The notes under the pieces: model-generated
Database searches by the model: none
Told to the model about the DNA's origin: nothing
The model's input: only the letters and a program-made list of their open reading frames with translations
NCBI GenBank assembly: GCA_949300485.1
Contig: CASGEL010000014.1
Coordinates: 1-64,000, forward strand
Reading direction: 5' to 3'
DNA: 64,000 nucleotides
Origin: an uncultured bacterium
GTDB lineage: Bacteria > Cyanobacteriota > Vampirovibrionia > Gastranaerophilales > Gastranaerophilaceae
Made by a program: the position numbers and the translations under genes
Shown: one piece after another, positions 17,176-25,959 of the stretch
Position numbering within the stretch: position 1 is the first letter of the stretch
Layout of the letters: each line of letters starts with the position of its first letter

Positions 17176-18588
17176 CTAATCTATAAGACAGTTTTTTACA
17201 AATAAAACAGCATCTTCTTTTGTAATAACATCTCCTGACATCTGCGCTTCATGTAAAGAATTCATAATAAGGCCAAGTCTTCTAGATGGTTGAATATTCA
17301 ATATTTGCATGACTTCATTGCCATCCAAAAGCTTTGGTAAAGGTTTTAGAGTATCTTTGATATTTAAATAAAAATTTAACAAATTATTCAAACCGTCAAT
17401 ATTATTTTTAACCATTTCATCAGTTACTTCAGGACCTCTGGCACTGAGCCTGTCTGCCTGTGCTATTAAAATATTATCGATTGCATTATCCTCAGACTTT
17501 CTGATATAACGCATCATTACCTTCTCACTCAATTCAGGAGATGAAACTACAGCAGATGGGTACATATGATTTTTTATAATATATGTAATATATGAAATTT
17601 GTTTATTAGAAAAACTCATTGATTTTAAAATCACTTCAGCCATTTTAGCACCAACATCTTCATGCTTCATAAATCGATGGCGACCTGTTGCTTCTTCAAT
17701 AGTCCAAGTTGAAAATTTACCTATATCATGCATAAAACAGGCTAATCTTAAATGGGCAAGACGAGAAAAACCGCCGAAATCTACTTTTTGCATATGAGAC
17801 TTAACAACATTTAAAGATGCACTATACAAACCATCAAGCTGCTTGATAGTTTCAATACTGTGATCAAACAATCCAAGATGATGATGAGAATTCTTAGGTA
17901 CCTGCTTTAACTCCTTAACAAAAGGAAAAATCACTTCTAACATAGAGCATTCGTCCATTTTATACAATGCATCAGGAACATAGCTGCCACTAAACAACTT
18001 CATCAATTCATATTCAACACGTTCTTTTGCAGGCTTTAAAACTAATTTAGAATTGAATTTGGCTATATTAAGCAAAGCTTCATCAATATTAAAACCTAAA
18101 ATAGAATAAAACCTGAAAATTCTAAGAATACGCAACGGATCTTCTATAAAATTTTCTTCTTTAACCCCTTTGAGAATTTTATTTTCAAGATCAGATATAC
18201 CTCCTGTCAAATCTATAACCTCACCTGAGCGAATATCGACAGCTATGGCATTTATAGTTAAATCTCTACGTTTAATATCCTCCTCTAAAGATCCGCCTAT
18301 AGGATTTGTTATATCAAGTATGTTAGTTTTATCAGGAAATACAACCCTATATATTTTATTTACCACATCTAGCGGAATAAAAACACCTTCAAAAAAGTCT
18401 GCAACCTTGCGTGCAAAAACTCCTGCATCCTCATCAGTTACAATCAAATCCCTGTCCAGAGTATCCCTGCCAAGGAAAAAATCTCTCACAGCACCACCGA
18501 CAAGATAAATCTGATTATCAAAAAAACTTGCCAGATTATTTAATATGTCATCATCCTTAATTTTATCTGTTAAAATTTGAGTATTCAT
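17176..18588 (-). CDS. cca: tRNA nucleotidyltransferase (CCA/A-adding) with HD domain
   Basis: A 470-residue class II nucleotidyltransferase. The catalytic head has LVGGAVRDFFLGR (about 29-41), the metal pair DRD (D45, D47) and RRDLTINA (107-114). The nucleotide-binding neck follows (ILRIFRFYSILGF), then an HD phosphohydrolase-type domain (HHHLGLFDHSIE, FMHDIGKF). It adds or repairs the 3' CCA of tRNAs; since tRNA-Phe here encodes its CCA, repair is plausible. CCA-adding and A-adding enzymes are hard to separate by eye. It overlaps rsmE by 26 bases, with which it is probably translated from one mRNA. Confidence 0.92.
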   Translation of the reverse strand: MNTQILTDKIKDDDILNNLASFFDNQIYLVGGAVRDFFLGRDTLDRDLIVTDEDAGVFARKVADFFEGVFIPLDVVNKIYRVVFPDKTNILDITNPIGGSLEEDIKRRDLTINAIAVDIRSGEVIDLTGGISDLENKILKGVKEENFIEDPLRILRIFRFYSILGFNIDEALLNIAKFNSKLVLKPAKERVEYELMKLFSGSYVPDALYKMDECSMLEVIFPFVKELKQVPKNSHHHLGLFDHSIETIKQLDGLYSASLNVVKSHMQKVDFGGFSRLAHLRLACFMHDIGKFSTWTIEEATGRHRFMKHEDVGAKMAEVILKSMSFSNKQISYITYIIKNHMYPSAVVSSPELSEKVMMRYIRKSEDNAIDNILIAQADRLSARGPEVTDEMVKNNIDGLNNLLNFYLNIKDTLKPLPKLLDGNEVMQILNIQPSRRLGLIMNSLHEAQMSGDVITKEDAVLFVKNCLID

Positions 18589-19306
18589 AAATAATATTAC
18601 CTAAAGCAACGGTTACAGCAGTTTCTGCTCTTAATATAAGAGAACCCAAGGTGAGCATTTCTAAATTTTTATCTTTAAAATATTCAAATTCTTTTTGGGA
18701 AAATCCTCCTTCAGGTCCGACAATAATAAGAACTTTATCACCTTTTTTAATCGGATTATCTAAAAATAAATCTCTTAATGTTTTATTTGCAATTCTCTCA
18801 CAAAAAACAACTCTCTTATCAAAAAAGTTTTGAGTCAACAAATTATCAATAGTTGATGGCTTAAAACATGTTGGAACTACAGCCCTTTCGCACTGTTTTG
18901 AGGACTCATACATAATTTTTTGCCATCTTGCAACTTTTTTTTCAATTACGGATTTACTAACAGCACAATTTTCGGTAATTATAGGATAGATGCCTGATAC
19001 TCCGAGTTCTGTAGCCTTTTCTATAACAAAATTTTGAGCATCTGATCTTAATGGACTCTGCGCTAAATATAAATCGAAATCTAGAAATCTACGTGAAGGA
19101 TAAGATTTTTCAATTGTAGCCGAAATTTTAGAATTAGTAATTTCTGTTATATAAGCTTCATACTGAACCTGATTTTCATCTACTAAAAGCAAACTCTCAC
19201 CTGCTCTTGCTCTTAAAGATCTTGCTATATGCTGGTAGTTTTCTTTATCAGATATTTCTACAAATTTTCCATTTATTTGATTAGAATTTATAAAAAAATG
19301 CGGCAT
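18563..19306 (-). CDS. rsmE: 16S rRNA (uracil1498-N3)-methyltransferase
   Basis: A 247-residue SPOUT methyltransferase that methylates N3 of U1498 in 16S rRNA using SAM. The N-terminal PUA-like domain is followed by the knotted SAM fold with QSPLRSDAQNFVIEKATELGV-like sequence, VGPEGGFSQKE and LGSLILRAETA, all hallmarks of RsmE. Length is normal. SD AGAGG is 6 nt upstream. It lies between rqcH and cca on one strand, a translation-quality group. Confidence 0.95.
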   Translation of the reverse strand: MPHFFINSNQINGKFVEISDKENYQHIARSLRARAGESLLLVDENQVQYEAYITEITNSKISATIEKSYPSRRFLDFDLYLAQSPLRSDAQNFVIEKATELGVSGIYPIITENCAVSKSVIEKKVARWQKIMYESSKQCERAVVPTCFKPSTIDNLLTQNFFDKRVVFCERIANKTLRDLFLDNPIKKGDKVLIIVGPEGGFSQKEFEYFKDKNLEMLTLGSLILRAETAVTVALGNIIYEYSNFNR

Positions 19307-19341
19307 AATTAACCTCTTAACTTGTTTAATTATAACACAAT

Positions 19342-20940
19342 TTAATCTATAACAATTTCTTTTTCATTTTTGTATGTAACATACCCTAAATGTGTTCCTG
19401 GAGGCTTTCTTAAATATTTGCGTTTTGTATATATAACACCTATTTTAGATGAGCTTTTTGCCGTAGAATACTCTTTAGCAAGCCTTGCACACTTCAAAAT
19501 TAATTCATCAGTTGGATTTTGAGATTTCAAAAGGACATGAGAACCTGCACAATTATGCACATGAAACCACAAATCCTCATCCGAAGACAATTTTGAAATA
19601 ATATAATCATTTTGTTTATTATTCTTCCCTATATATATCTTTGAATCATCAGACTCAACCATAGTTATAATATCCATATGATTTTTAGAAGCCTTCGATT
19701 TTCTCAAGTCCCCTTCTTCAACTTCAGAAGAAACTTCAAACAAATCTTCAATATTACCAGCACAGTCAATTGAATATAAGATCTGTTCTAGATAAGTCTT
19801 TTGTTCAGTATAAAAAGCTTCCATTTCCAATAACTTGCTCAGTGAAGTCTTAGCTTTATTATATAATTTGTAAAATTTATTTGCGTTATCTTTTATTGTT
19901 CTTGTTTCATCAAGCGCAATTATAATATTCTTTTCATTTTCATAATCATAAACGGAAACTTCTTTTGAATAATCTTTCAATGTATATAGATTAGCCATTA
20001 ATAAATCTCCATACAAACGATACTTCGCTGAATCTGCAAGAATATTTTTTCGCTTATGTGTTTGATTTAAAGATTTAAGAACTTTTTTAAGTTTTTGTTC
20101 TGTTAAAGACTTATAATGAGATTTTAAAGATTTGAACTTGTATAATGAAATATGATGAGAATAATAATTATCAATCATTTCATTTACACTTGAACACTCT
20201 ATACTACTATTTGGTAACAATTCAGAAAACAAACTGTACTTTTCATAATCCTCAGAAATCGCAGGAGAAATATTTTCCAGTAATACATATTTCTTCAGAG
20301 TTTCTAAAGACTGACCTTTACATAAAGATGCAAAAGCTCCTGAAAACATATAAAAATCAGAAGACAAATTTGAATAATCAACGTCACCATTATAATCAAG
20401 TATACTCATTTTATTCTGTTTTGGAGGATATATATATGGTAACGTCCCTGCCAATTCACGTTCTCGACTTTTTTCTGCACCGACATTATGAGCACACCCT
20501 ATAATAATATTTGTATCATAATTGTACAAAACAATATTGGAATGCTTGCCCATCAATTCAATAGCAAGACATAGCAATATTTTATCTCCTATTTCATTAT
20601 AAGATTCAGTATATATTTCAAAAATTCGCTCATTTTTCGGCATTTCAACTTTGAAAATCTTGGAATTTTCAAGATATTTTCTTAACAACATACAAAACAT
20701 AGGTGGATTTTGCGGAATTTCAATCAATCTTTTAGCTGCCGTTTCTTTATTCATAAAACAAATATGATAAAATGACGGATTTATATTTATATAAAGCTGA
20801 CGTGTTTCTCCATTCTTTCTTAAAGACAAAATCAGTTCGCGCCTTGTCGGCTGCTGAATCTTGAATATTCTTGCACCACAAAAAAAAGAGGATTGTTCTT
20901 TCCAAAAAGCCGTTAAAGTTAATAAATCAAAATTTATCAT
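19342..20940 (-). CDS. rqcH: RqcH/Rqc2-type NFACT protein
   Basis: A 532-residue protein of the NFACT family, which recognises obstructed 50S subunits and adds C-terminal alanine tails to stalled peptides; older annotations call it fibronectin-binding FbpA. The NFACT-N start ARIFKIQQPTRRELILSLR, a helical middle (about 230-410) and the NFACT-R domain near the C-terminus (DLWFHVHNCAGSHVLLKS, GVIYTKRKYLRKPPG) are all present. No SD precedes the ATG. TGGACA, 17 bp and TAAACT end 6 bases before it, so the mRNA may be leaderless. The gene is divergent from the 106-residue ORF at 21023. Confidence 0.92.
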   Translation of the reverse strand: MINFDLLTLTAFWKEQSSFFCGARIFKIQQPTRRELILSLRKNGETRQLYININPSFYHICFMNKETAAKRLIEIPQNPPMFCMLLRKYLENSKIFKVEMPKNERIFEIYTESYNEIGDKILLCLAIELMGKHSNIVLYNYDTNIIIGCAHNVGAEKSRERELAGTLPYIYPPKQNKMSILDYNGDVDYSNLSSDFYMFSGAFASLCKGQSLETLKKYVLLENISPAISEDYEKYSLFSELLPNSSIECSSVNEMIDNYYSHHISLYKFKSLKSHYKSLTEQKLKKVLKSLNQTHKRKNILADSAKYRLYGDLLMANLYTLKDYSKEVSVYDYENEKNIIIALDETRTIKDNANKFYKLYNKAKTSLSKLLEMEAFYTEQKTYLEQILYSIDCAGNIEDLFEVSSEVEEGDLRKSKASKNHMDIITMVESDDSKIYIGKNNKQNDYIISKLSSDEDLWFHVHNCAGSHVLLKSQNPTDELILKCARLAKEYSTAKSSSKIGVIYTKRKYLRKPPGTHLGYVTYKNEKEIVID

Positions 20941-20968
20941 AAAATGAGTTTACTAAAAATCAAACCTA

Positions 20969-20997
20969 TTGTCCATTAGATAAAAATGTGCTAATAT
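20969..20997 (+). promoter_or_regulatory. extended -10 promoter
   Basis: TTGTCC, a 17-bp spacer ending TGC, then TAATAT. The identical string TGCTAATATAAAA occurs before leuC at 32354, marking a recurrent extended -10 element in this genome. Its start site lies about 20 bp before the ATG at 21023. Confidence 0.65.
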
Positions 20998-21022
20998 AAA
21001 ATCTGTAAAAGAGGATTAAGAT

Positions 21023-21343
21023 ATGAAAAAAGAAGACAGTAAACCACTAAAAAAGGTAATCACAGAAGGGAAATTACCACTTAGTCAAACCTTTGTAAAA
21101 ATACTTGTTACAACTGAAGATTACCTAATTACAGGACAATTAAGACTGCCTATTCCAGGAGTTGTAGAAAATCCAACAACAGAAAATTTACTATTTTATG
21201 CACTAAATTGTGGAAATATGTTTATGGCATTGCATGACTGTGTAATAAGTAACAGACACAACGTTGAATATCAACCGGAACATGTTGATTATTACAACAT
21301 AAATTTAAATATAGTCCATTCATGCCAAATATTAAAAGATTAA
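21023..21343 (+). CDS. 106-residue conserved-looking hypothetical protein
   Basis: A soluble 106-residue protein with no signal peptide or membrane helix. Visible features are a basic N-terminus, a hydrophobic beta-rich middle (TFVKILVTTEDYLITGQLRL) and three cysteines in the C-terminal half (LNCGN, HDCV, HSCQ) that are not spaced like a metal site. It has a real gene layout: promoter, SD AGAGGA at 7 nt and a terminator 7 bases after the stop. I recognise no family. It stands alone between the divergent rqcH and aspS. Confidence 0.75.
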   Translation: MKKEDSKPLKKVITEGKLPLSQTFVKILVTTEDYLITGQLRLPIPGVVENPTTENLLFYALNCGNMFMALHDCVISNRHNVEYQPEHVDYYNINLNIVHSCQILKD

Positions 21344-21350
21344 TTTATAA

Positions 21351-21390
21351 GAAAAAGATTACAAATGTTACATGTTGTAGTCTTTTTTTT
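21351..21390 (+). terminator. terminator before aspS
   Basis: AAAAAGATTACAA pairs with TTGTAGTCTTTTT across a 10-base loop, with one G-T pair, and is followed by eight T residues. It separates the small hypothetical gene from aspS. Confidence 0.88.
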
Positions 21391-21448
21391 GTGTTTTTGT
21401 TAGTATTATAGTTGCGATATAAATAGACTAAAAAGGAAATAAGAGAAG

Positions 21449-23230
21449 ATGATTAAAACAAAGTTTAAAGACCACGAATGTGGAAAGATTAACTTGTCAA
21501 ACATCGGCGAAACAATTACATTGTCTGGCTGGGTGTCTTGTATAAGAGATTTGGGCGGGATTTTATTTGTTGAACTTCGTGACAGAAGCGGATTTTTTCA
21601 AATTGTTGCGAATCCACAAATCAACCCTCAAATCCACAAAATATTAGAAAAAGTAAGAAGCGAATATGTTATAAAAGTTAGTGGAAAAGTTTCAAAAAGA
21701 CCAGAAGAAACATATAATGAAAAATATCCTACAGGTCAAGTTGAAATGTATCCTGATACTATTGAAGTTCTATCTGAAGCAAAAACGTTACCTTTTGTTT
21801 TAGATGATGAAAACGTATCAGAAGATGTAAGATTAAAATACAGATATCTTGATTTAAGACGCGAACCTATGTTATCAAAACTTGTTATGCGCCATAATAT
21901 AGTTCAAGCAATAAGAAATTATTTAAATAATCTTGATTTTTTGGAAGTGGAAACACCTATCTTAATTAAGACAACTCCGGAAGGTGCAAGAGATTACTTA
22001 GTACCATCAAGAGTTCAGGAAGGTAAGTTTTATGCTCTTCCTCAATCTCCGCAAATATTCAAGCAGTTATTAATGGTTGGCGGAATTGAAAGATACTACC
22101 AAATTGCAAAATGCTTCAGAGATGAAGATTTAAGAGCGGACAGACAGCCGGAATTTACTCAAGTAGACTTAGAAATGTCATTTGTTGAACAACAAGATGT
22201 TATCAAAGTCGTAGAAGGATTGATTGTTGATGCATTTAAAGCTGCAGGAGTTGAAGTTAAACCTCCGTTTAGACAAATTCCATGGCAAGAAGCTATGGAC
22301 AGATTTGGCTCTGATAAACCTGATACAAGATTTGGTTTAGAACTATTTGATATCGGAGATATCATCTTACAGTCAGAATTCCAAATCGTTAAAAACACAT
22401 TGGAAAACGGCGGTATAGTTAGAGGTATCAGAATTCCTGGCGGAGCTAAATATTCGAGAAAAGAAATTGATGATATCACAAAACTTGCTGTATCTTTCGG
22501 AGCTAAAGCTTTGGCTAACATTATTTACAACGAAGACGGCAGTGCAAAATCTCCTGTTCTTAAATTCGTAACAGAAGAACAAGCTAAACAAATTCAAGAA
22601 AGAGCTCAAGCTCAACCTGGAGATATAATTTTCTTTGTTGCGGATAAACCAAAATTAGTTTACGACATTATGGGAAGATTAAGACTATACTTTGGTAAAT
22701 CATTAAACTTAATTGATGAATCAAAACATGATTTACTATGGGTTGTAGATTTCCCAATGTTTGAATGGAGCGATGAAGAAGGCAGATTTATGGCAATGCA
22801 CCATCCGTTCACTTCTCCAAACCTTGAAGACCTTGATAAACTGGATTCAGGAGATTTAGGAAATGTTAAATCTATAGCTTACGATATCGTTTATAACGGT
22901 ACAGAATTAGGAGGAGGATCTGTCAGAATACACTCTTCCGAAGTTCAACAGAAAATATTTAAAGCGTTAGGCTTAACTGAAGAAGAAGCAAAAGAAAAAT
23001 TCGGATTTATGGTGAATGCTCTGCAATACGGTACACCGCCTCATGCAGGTTTAGCTATAGGTTTAGACAGACTTGTTGCATTATTAGCAAGAACGGACTC
23101 AATCAGAGATGTTATTGCATTCCCTAAAAACGCAAGTGCAAAAGATTTAATGAGTGATGCTCCTGGAACTGCTTCTATTCAGCAGCTTAGAGAATTACAC
23201 ATCAAAAGCACAGCTAACTTAGGTAAATAA
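21449..23230 (+). CDS. aspS: aspartyl-tRNA synthetase
   Basis: A 593-residue class IIb synthetase that charges tRNA-Asp. It has an N-terminal OB-fold anticodon domain (about 1-110, LSGWVSCIRDLGGILFVELR), the catalytic core with motif 2 (FRDEDLRADRQPEFTQVD), the bacterial GAD insertion (about 290-420), and motif 3 (GLAIGLDRLVALL). Length and insertion fit the bacterial type. Discriminating and non-discriminating forms were not separated; gatCAB is not in the window. SD AAGGA is about 11 nt upstream, and a strong terminator follows. Confidence 0.97.
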   Translation: MIKTKFKDHECGKINLSNIGETITLSGWVSCIRDLGGILFVELRDRSGFFQIVANPQINPQIHKILEKVRSEYVIKVSGKVSKRPEETYNEKYPTGQVEMYPDTIEVLSEAKTLPFVLDDENVSEDVRLKYRYLDLRREPMLSKLVMRHNIVQAIRNYLNNLDFLEVETPILIKTTPEGARDYLVPSRVQEGKFYALPQSPQIFKQLLMVGGIERYYQIAKCFRDEDLRADRQPEFTQVDLEMSFVEQQDVIKVVEGLIVDAFKAAGVEVKPPFRQIPWQEAMDRFGSDKPDTRFGLELFDIGDIILQSEFQIVKNTLENGGIVRGIRIPGGAKYSRKEIDDITKLAVSFGAKALANIIYNEDGSAKSPVLKFVTEEQAKQIQERAQAQPGDIIFFVADKPKLVYDIMGRLRLYFGKSLNLIDESKHDLLWVVDFPMFEWSDEEGRFMAMHHPFTSPNLEDLDKLDSGDLGNVKSIAYDIVYNGTELGGGSVRIHSSEVQQKIFKALGLTEEEAKEKFGFMVNALQYGTPPHAGLAIGLDRLVALLARTDSIRDVIAFPKNASAKDLMSDAPGTASIQQLRELHIKSTANLGK

Positions 23231-23255
23231 AAAATAAAAAATAAAATAATTAAAC

Positions 23256-23290
23256 AAAAAAACCTTTAAGCATTAAGCTTAAAGGTTTTT
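23256..23290 (+). terminator. terminator of aspS
   Basis: AAAAACCTTTAAGC pairs with GCTTAAAGGTTTTT across ATTA. The stem is symmetrical, so it could act in both directions, also for the minus-strand zinc-ribbon gene that ends at 23383. Confidence 0.93.
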
Positions 23291-23382
23291 CCTTTTCTTC
23301 ATTTTCAGCTCCCGATTCCATAATAGGCAGTTTTTTATATGTTTATATATTGAATCTCCAATATCTCGACAAAAATTTGCTA

Positions 23383-23670
23383 TTACAAATTATCTTTTAT
23401 AAATCTATGAGCATCAATTACATCATCATAAGATATAGGTTCAGGACCATCAACAATTTCCAAGGGTAAATGTTTATCAGATTTTCTGTTATAATTCAGA
23501 ACGATTTTACCAAAGTCTTTCCCACAGTTTACGCATGATAAACTACAAAGCAAAATATCGCAATCCTGCTCTAAAAATTTTATAGAATTTATAGAAAATT
23601 CATTTTTGCAACGAGAGCAACAAAGATTTGCAAATAGTGATTTTACGTCATTTTGAGTAAGCTTTTTCAT
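23383..23670 (-). CDS. 95-residue zinc-ribbon protein
   Basis: A small cytosolic protein with two Cys pairs, C18-SR-C21 and C46-VN-C49, spaced as in a zinc ribbon; two more cysteines (C17, C42) flank them. The last 35 residues (LPLEIVDGPEPISYDDVID) are acidic. It may bind nucleic acid or a protein, but I recognise no named family. It is a single gene on the minus strand between aspS and the microprotein gene. The ATG has no good SD, so the start is less certain than the body. Confidence 0.75.
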   Translation of the reverse strand: MKKLTQNDVKSLFANLCCSRCKNEFSINSIKFLEQDCDILLCSLSCVNCGKDFGKIVLNYNRKSDKHLPLEIVDGPEPISYDDVIDAHRFIKDNL

Positions 23671-23729
23671 ATCAATATTTTATATTAAGTTTTGTAAATA
23701 TTTCAACTGTTTAAAGTATTAATTGTTAT

Positions 23730-23758
23730 TTTACATCAAAAAATGGGATTAATATATA
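23730..23758 (+). promoter_or_regulatory. promoter of the 30-residue membrane protein
   Basis: TTTACA, a 17-bp spacer and TATATA place the start site about 15 bp before the ATG at 23780, leaving a short leader with a full SD. Confidence 0.7.
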
Positions 23759-23779
23759 TGAACCCAAAGGAGGTTTATC

Positions 23780-23872
23780 ATGGCTATTAATCTGATCCTA
23801 TTCGGTTTTATCGTGTACACCGCATTGATTGTTGTACCAAGCATTTGGGAAGAATTAACTGCTGAAGGCTAA
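23780..23872 (+). CDS. 30-residue single-span membrane microprotein
   Basis: The ORF encodes 30 residues, beginning MAINLILFGFIVYTAL and ending WEELTAEG. It is one hydrophobic helix of about 20 residues with a short acidic C-terminus. The start has AAAGGAGG 6 nt upstream, the best SD in the window, and a near-consensus promoter at the right distance. Both strongly suggest a translated small membrane protein. It resembles in size the one-helix subunits of photosynthetic and respiratory complexes, but I cannot assign it to any of them. Neighbours are the zinc-ribbon gene (opposite strand) and mnmG. Confidence 0.72.
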   Translation: MAINLILFGFIVYTALIVVPSIWEELTAEG

Positions 23873-23971
23873 TCCTCACCAAAAGACAAAAAGCGATACC
23901 GCTGATAGTAAAATTTTTAAATTCGTTTTTGCCAATTAAGAGAGTTTGAGTTTCATTTAGTGTTTAAAATA

Positions 23972-23988
23972 CGTTTATTAGATAAACG
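23972..23988. promoter_or_regulatory. palindrome CGTTTAT-TAG-ATAAACG
   Basis: A perfect 7-3-7 inverted repeat lies 88 bp before the mnmG ATG. Its right arm forms part of the first ATAAACGGTTAA repeat. It has no T tract and is probably a protein-binding site. Confidence 0.45.
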
Positions 23989-24051
23989 GTTAATTTGTTG
24001 TGGGAAAAATTACTAAACTTAACATCAAAAGCCCTTAAAATAAACGGTTAA
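23982..24051 (+). repeat. direct repeat pair ATAAACGGTTAA upstream of mnmG
   Basis: ATAAACGGTTAA followed by (A)TTTGTT occurs at 23982 and at 24040, 58 bp apart. The second copy covers the place where a -35 box of mnmG would be, and no good -35 box exists there. The remaining sequence between 23873 and 24075 contains nothing else I can name. Confidence 0.5.
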
Positions 24052-24075
24052 ATTTGTTTGCTCTATAATATAATT

Positions 24076-25959
24076 ATGGATTATTTAAACAATAAATTTG
24101 ACATAATTATCGTAGGGGCGGGACACGCCGGCTGTGAAGCGACTTTAGCCTGTGCAAAACTCGGATTGAAAGTGTTACTTTGTACACTTAATCTTGAAAA
24201 TATTGCATTACAACCTTGTAATCCTGCTGTTGGAGGCCCTGCAAAATCAACATTGGTTAGAGAAATCGATGCATTAGGCGGGGTAATGGGTGAAGTTACG
24301 GATGCAACTTACCTGCAGATGAAAGTTTTAAATTCATCAAAAGGCCCTGCAGTACGAGCTTTGCGCGCCCAATCAGACAAGGCGGAATATTCAAGATATA
24401 TGAGAAATCTTATCGAAAGCAATGAAAACATATATCTTAAACAATGCTGTATAACAGAGTTAAAAGTTGAGAATGATACAATAACAGGGGCGATTGATGA
24501 ATTTGGCGTTGAATACAGCGCAAGAGCCGTTGTACTAACGACAGGAACATCGCTGGAAGGTAAAATTTTTGTAGGCCTGCGCTCATACAGTGCAGGAAGA
24601 CTCGGAGAGCAAGCCGCAATAGGTTTATCTGATTCTTTGCACAAATTAGGAATACAAACAAAGAAATTAAAAACAGGAACTCCTGCAAGGGTGGACAAAA
24701 GAACAATAGATTATTCAAAAATGACAATTCAACCGGGTGATGATGAATTAAGTTTCTTTTCTTTTAAACCCAATCGCCCTGTCAGGAAAACTTATCCTTG
24801 CTACTTAACAAGAACAAATGAAGAAACGCACAAAATAATTAGAGAAAACCTTGATAAATCACCTATGTATCAGGGACTTATCCATGGCGTCGGCCCAAGG
24901 TACTGCCCTTCTATTGAAGATAAAATAGTAAGATTTGCATCAAATCCATCACACCATATATTTATTGAACCTGAAGGACTTGGCACCTATGAAACTTATA
25001 TTCAAGGATTTTCAACAAGTTTACCTGCAGATGTTCAGGTTAGAATGATAAGAAGTCTTCCGGGATTAGAAAAAGCTCATATTATAAAACCTGCTTATGC
25101 AGTTGAATACGATTATGTTCCTGCAGTTCAAACAACACATTCTCTTATGTCTAAACAAATCAAAGGATTATTCTTTGCAGGACAAATTAACGGTACAAGC
25201 GGATACGAAGAAGCAGCAGCTCAAGGACTCATAGCAGGAATAAATGCATTCAATTTCCTTAATAACTCTGAAATGCTTGAACTTTCAAGAAGTTCATCTT
25301 ATACAGGAACGTTAATTGACGATCTTGTGACAAAAGATATTCAAGATCCTTACAGAATGCTTACATCTCGCTCAGAATACCGATTATTATTAAGGCAGGA
25401 TAACGCAGATGAAAGACTAACACCTATAGGACATAAAATCGGATTAATCGATGATGAACAGTTTGCAAGATTTACAAACAAACAAAAACTTATTCATGAG
25501 GAAAAACAGCGTCTTGAAAATGTAAAAATTCCGCCAACAGAAGAGGTAAATGAAATTCTGTATAAGTACGAAGAACATATTGACAGAGGCATCAGGGCTT
25601 CTGAATTACTGAAAAGACCCAATATTACATACAGGGTTATTCAAGAGCTGGACGAATCGACAAAAGCTCTAAATATTTCAAAAGAAGTTTATGAACAAAT
25701 TGAAGTTATAATTAAATATGACGGATACATAAAAAGACAAGAAGAACAGGTTGATCAGGCTGGAAAACTTGAAAAATTCAAAATCCCTGATAATATTGAC
25801 TATTCTAAAATTGACCATATTTCATCAGAAACAAAAGAAAAACTGGAAAAAATCAGGCCCAAAACCCTAGCTCAAGCCTCAAGAATAGGTGGGGTCAAAC
25901 CTGCAGATATTTCGATATTAATGGTTATGCTTGACAGAAATACAATAGCTAAGAAATAA
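24076..25959 (+). CDS. mnmG: tRNA uridine-34 carboxymethylaminomethyl synthase, MnmG subunit
   Basis: A 627-residue FAD protein that, with MnmE, modifies U34 of certain tRNAs. The FAD motif GAGHAG is at 14-19. CNPAVGGPAKSTLVREID, GPRYCPSIEDKI and GTSGYEEAAAQG are MnmG (GidA) signatures, and the C-terminal helical domain (RPKTLAQASRIGGVKPADI) is complete. I use the ATG at 24076. The TTG at 24058 is in frame but overlaps the -10 box. TATAAT ends 6 bases before the ATG and no SD is present, so a leaderless mRNA is expected. mnmE is not in the window. Confidence 0.96.
   Translation: MDYLNNKFDIIIVGAGHAGCEATLACAKLGLKVLLCTLNLENIALQPCNPAVGGPAKSTLVREIDALGGVMGEVTDATYLQMKVLNSSKGPAVRALRAQSDKAEYSRYMRNLIESNENIYLKQCCITELKVENDTITGAIDEFGVEYSARAVVLTTGTSLEGKIFVGLRSYSAGRLGEQAAIGLSDSLHKLGIQTKKLKTGTPARVDKRTIDYSKMTIQPGDDELSFFSFKPNRPVRKTYPCYLTRTNEETHKIIRENLDKSPMYQGLIHGVGPRYCPSIEDKIVRFASNPSHHIFIEPEGLGTYETYIQGFSTSLPADVQVRMIRSLPGLEKAHIIKPAYAVEYDYVPAVQTTHSLMSKQIKGLFFAGQINGTSGYEEAAAQGLIAGINAFNFLNNSEMLELSRSSSYTGTLIDDLVTKDIQDPYRMLTSRSEYRLLLRQDNADERLTPIGHKIGLIDDEQFARFTNKQKLIHEEKQRLENVKIPPTEEVNEILYKYEEHIDRGIRASELLKRPNITYRVIQELDESTKALNISKEVYEQIEVIIKYDGYIKRQEEQVDQAGKLEKFKIPDNIDYSKIDHISSETKEKLEKIRPKTLAQASRIGGVKPADISILMVMLDRNTIAKK

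Noticed and set aside
23873-24075. Replication origin next to mnmG
   Set aside because: oriC is often beside mnmG, but no TTATNCACA-type DnaA boxes or AT-rich 13-mers were found; only the ATAAACGGTTAA repeats.
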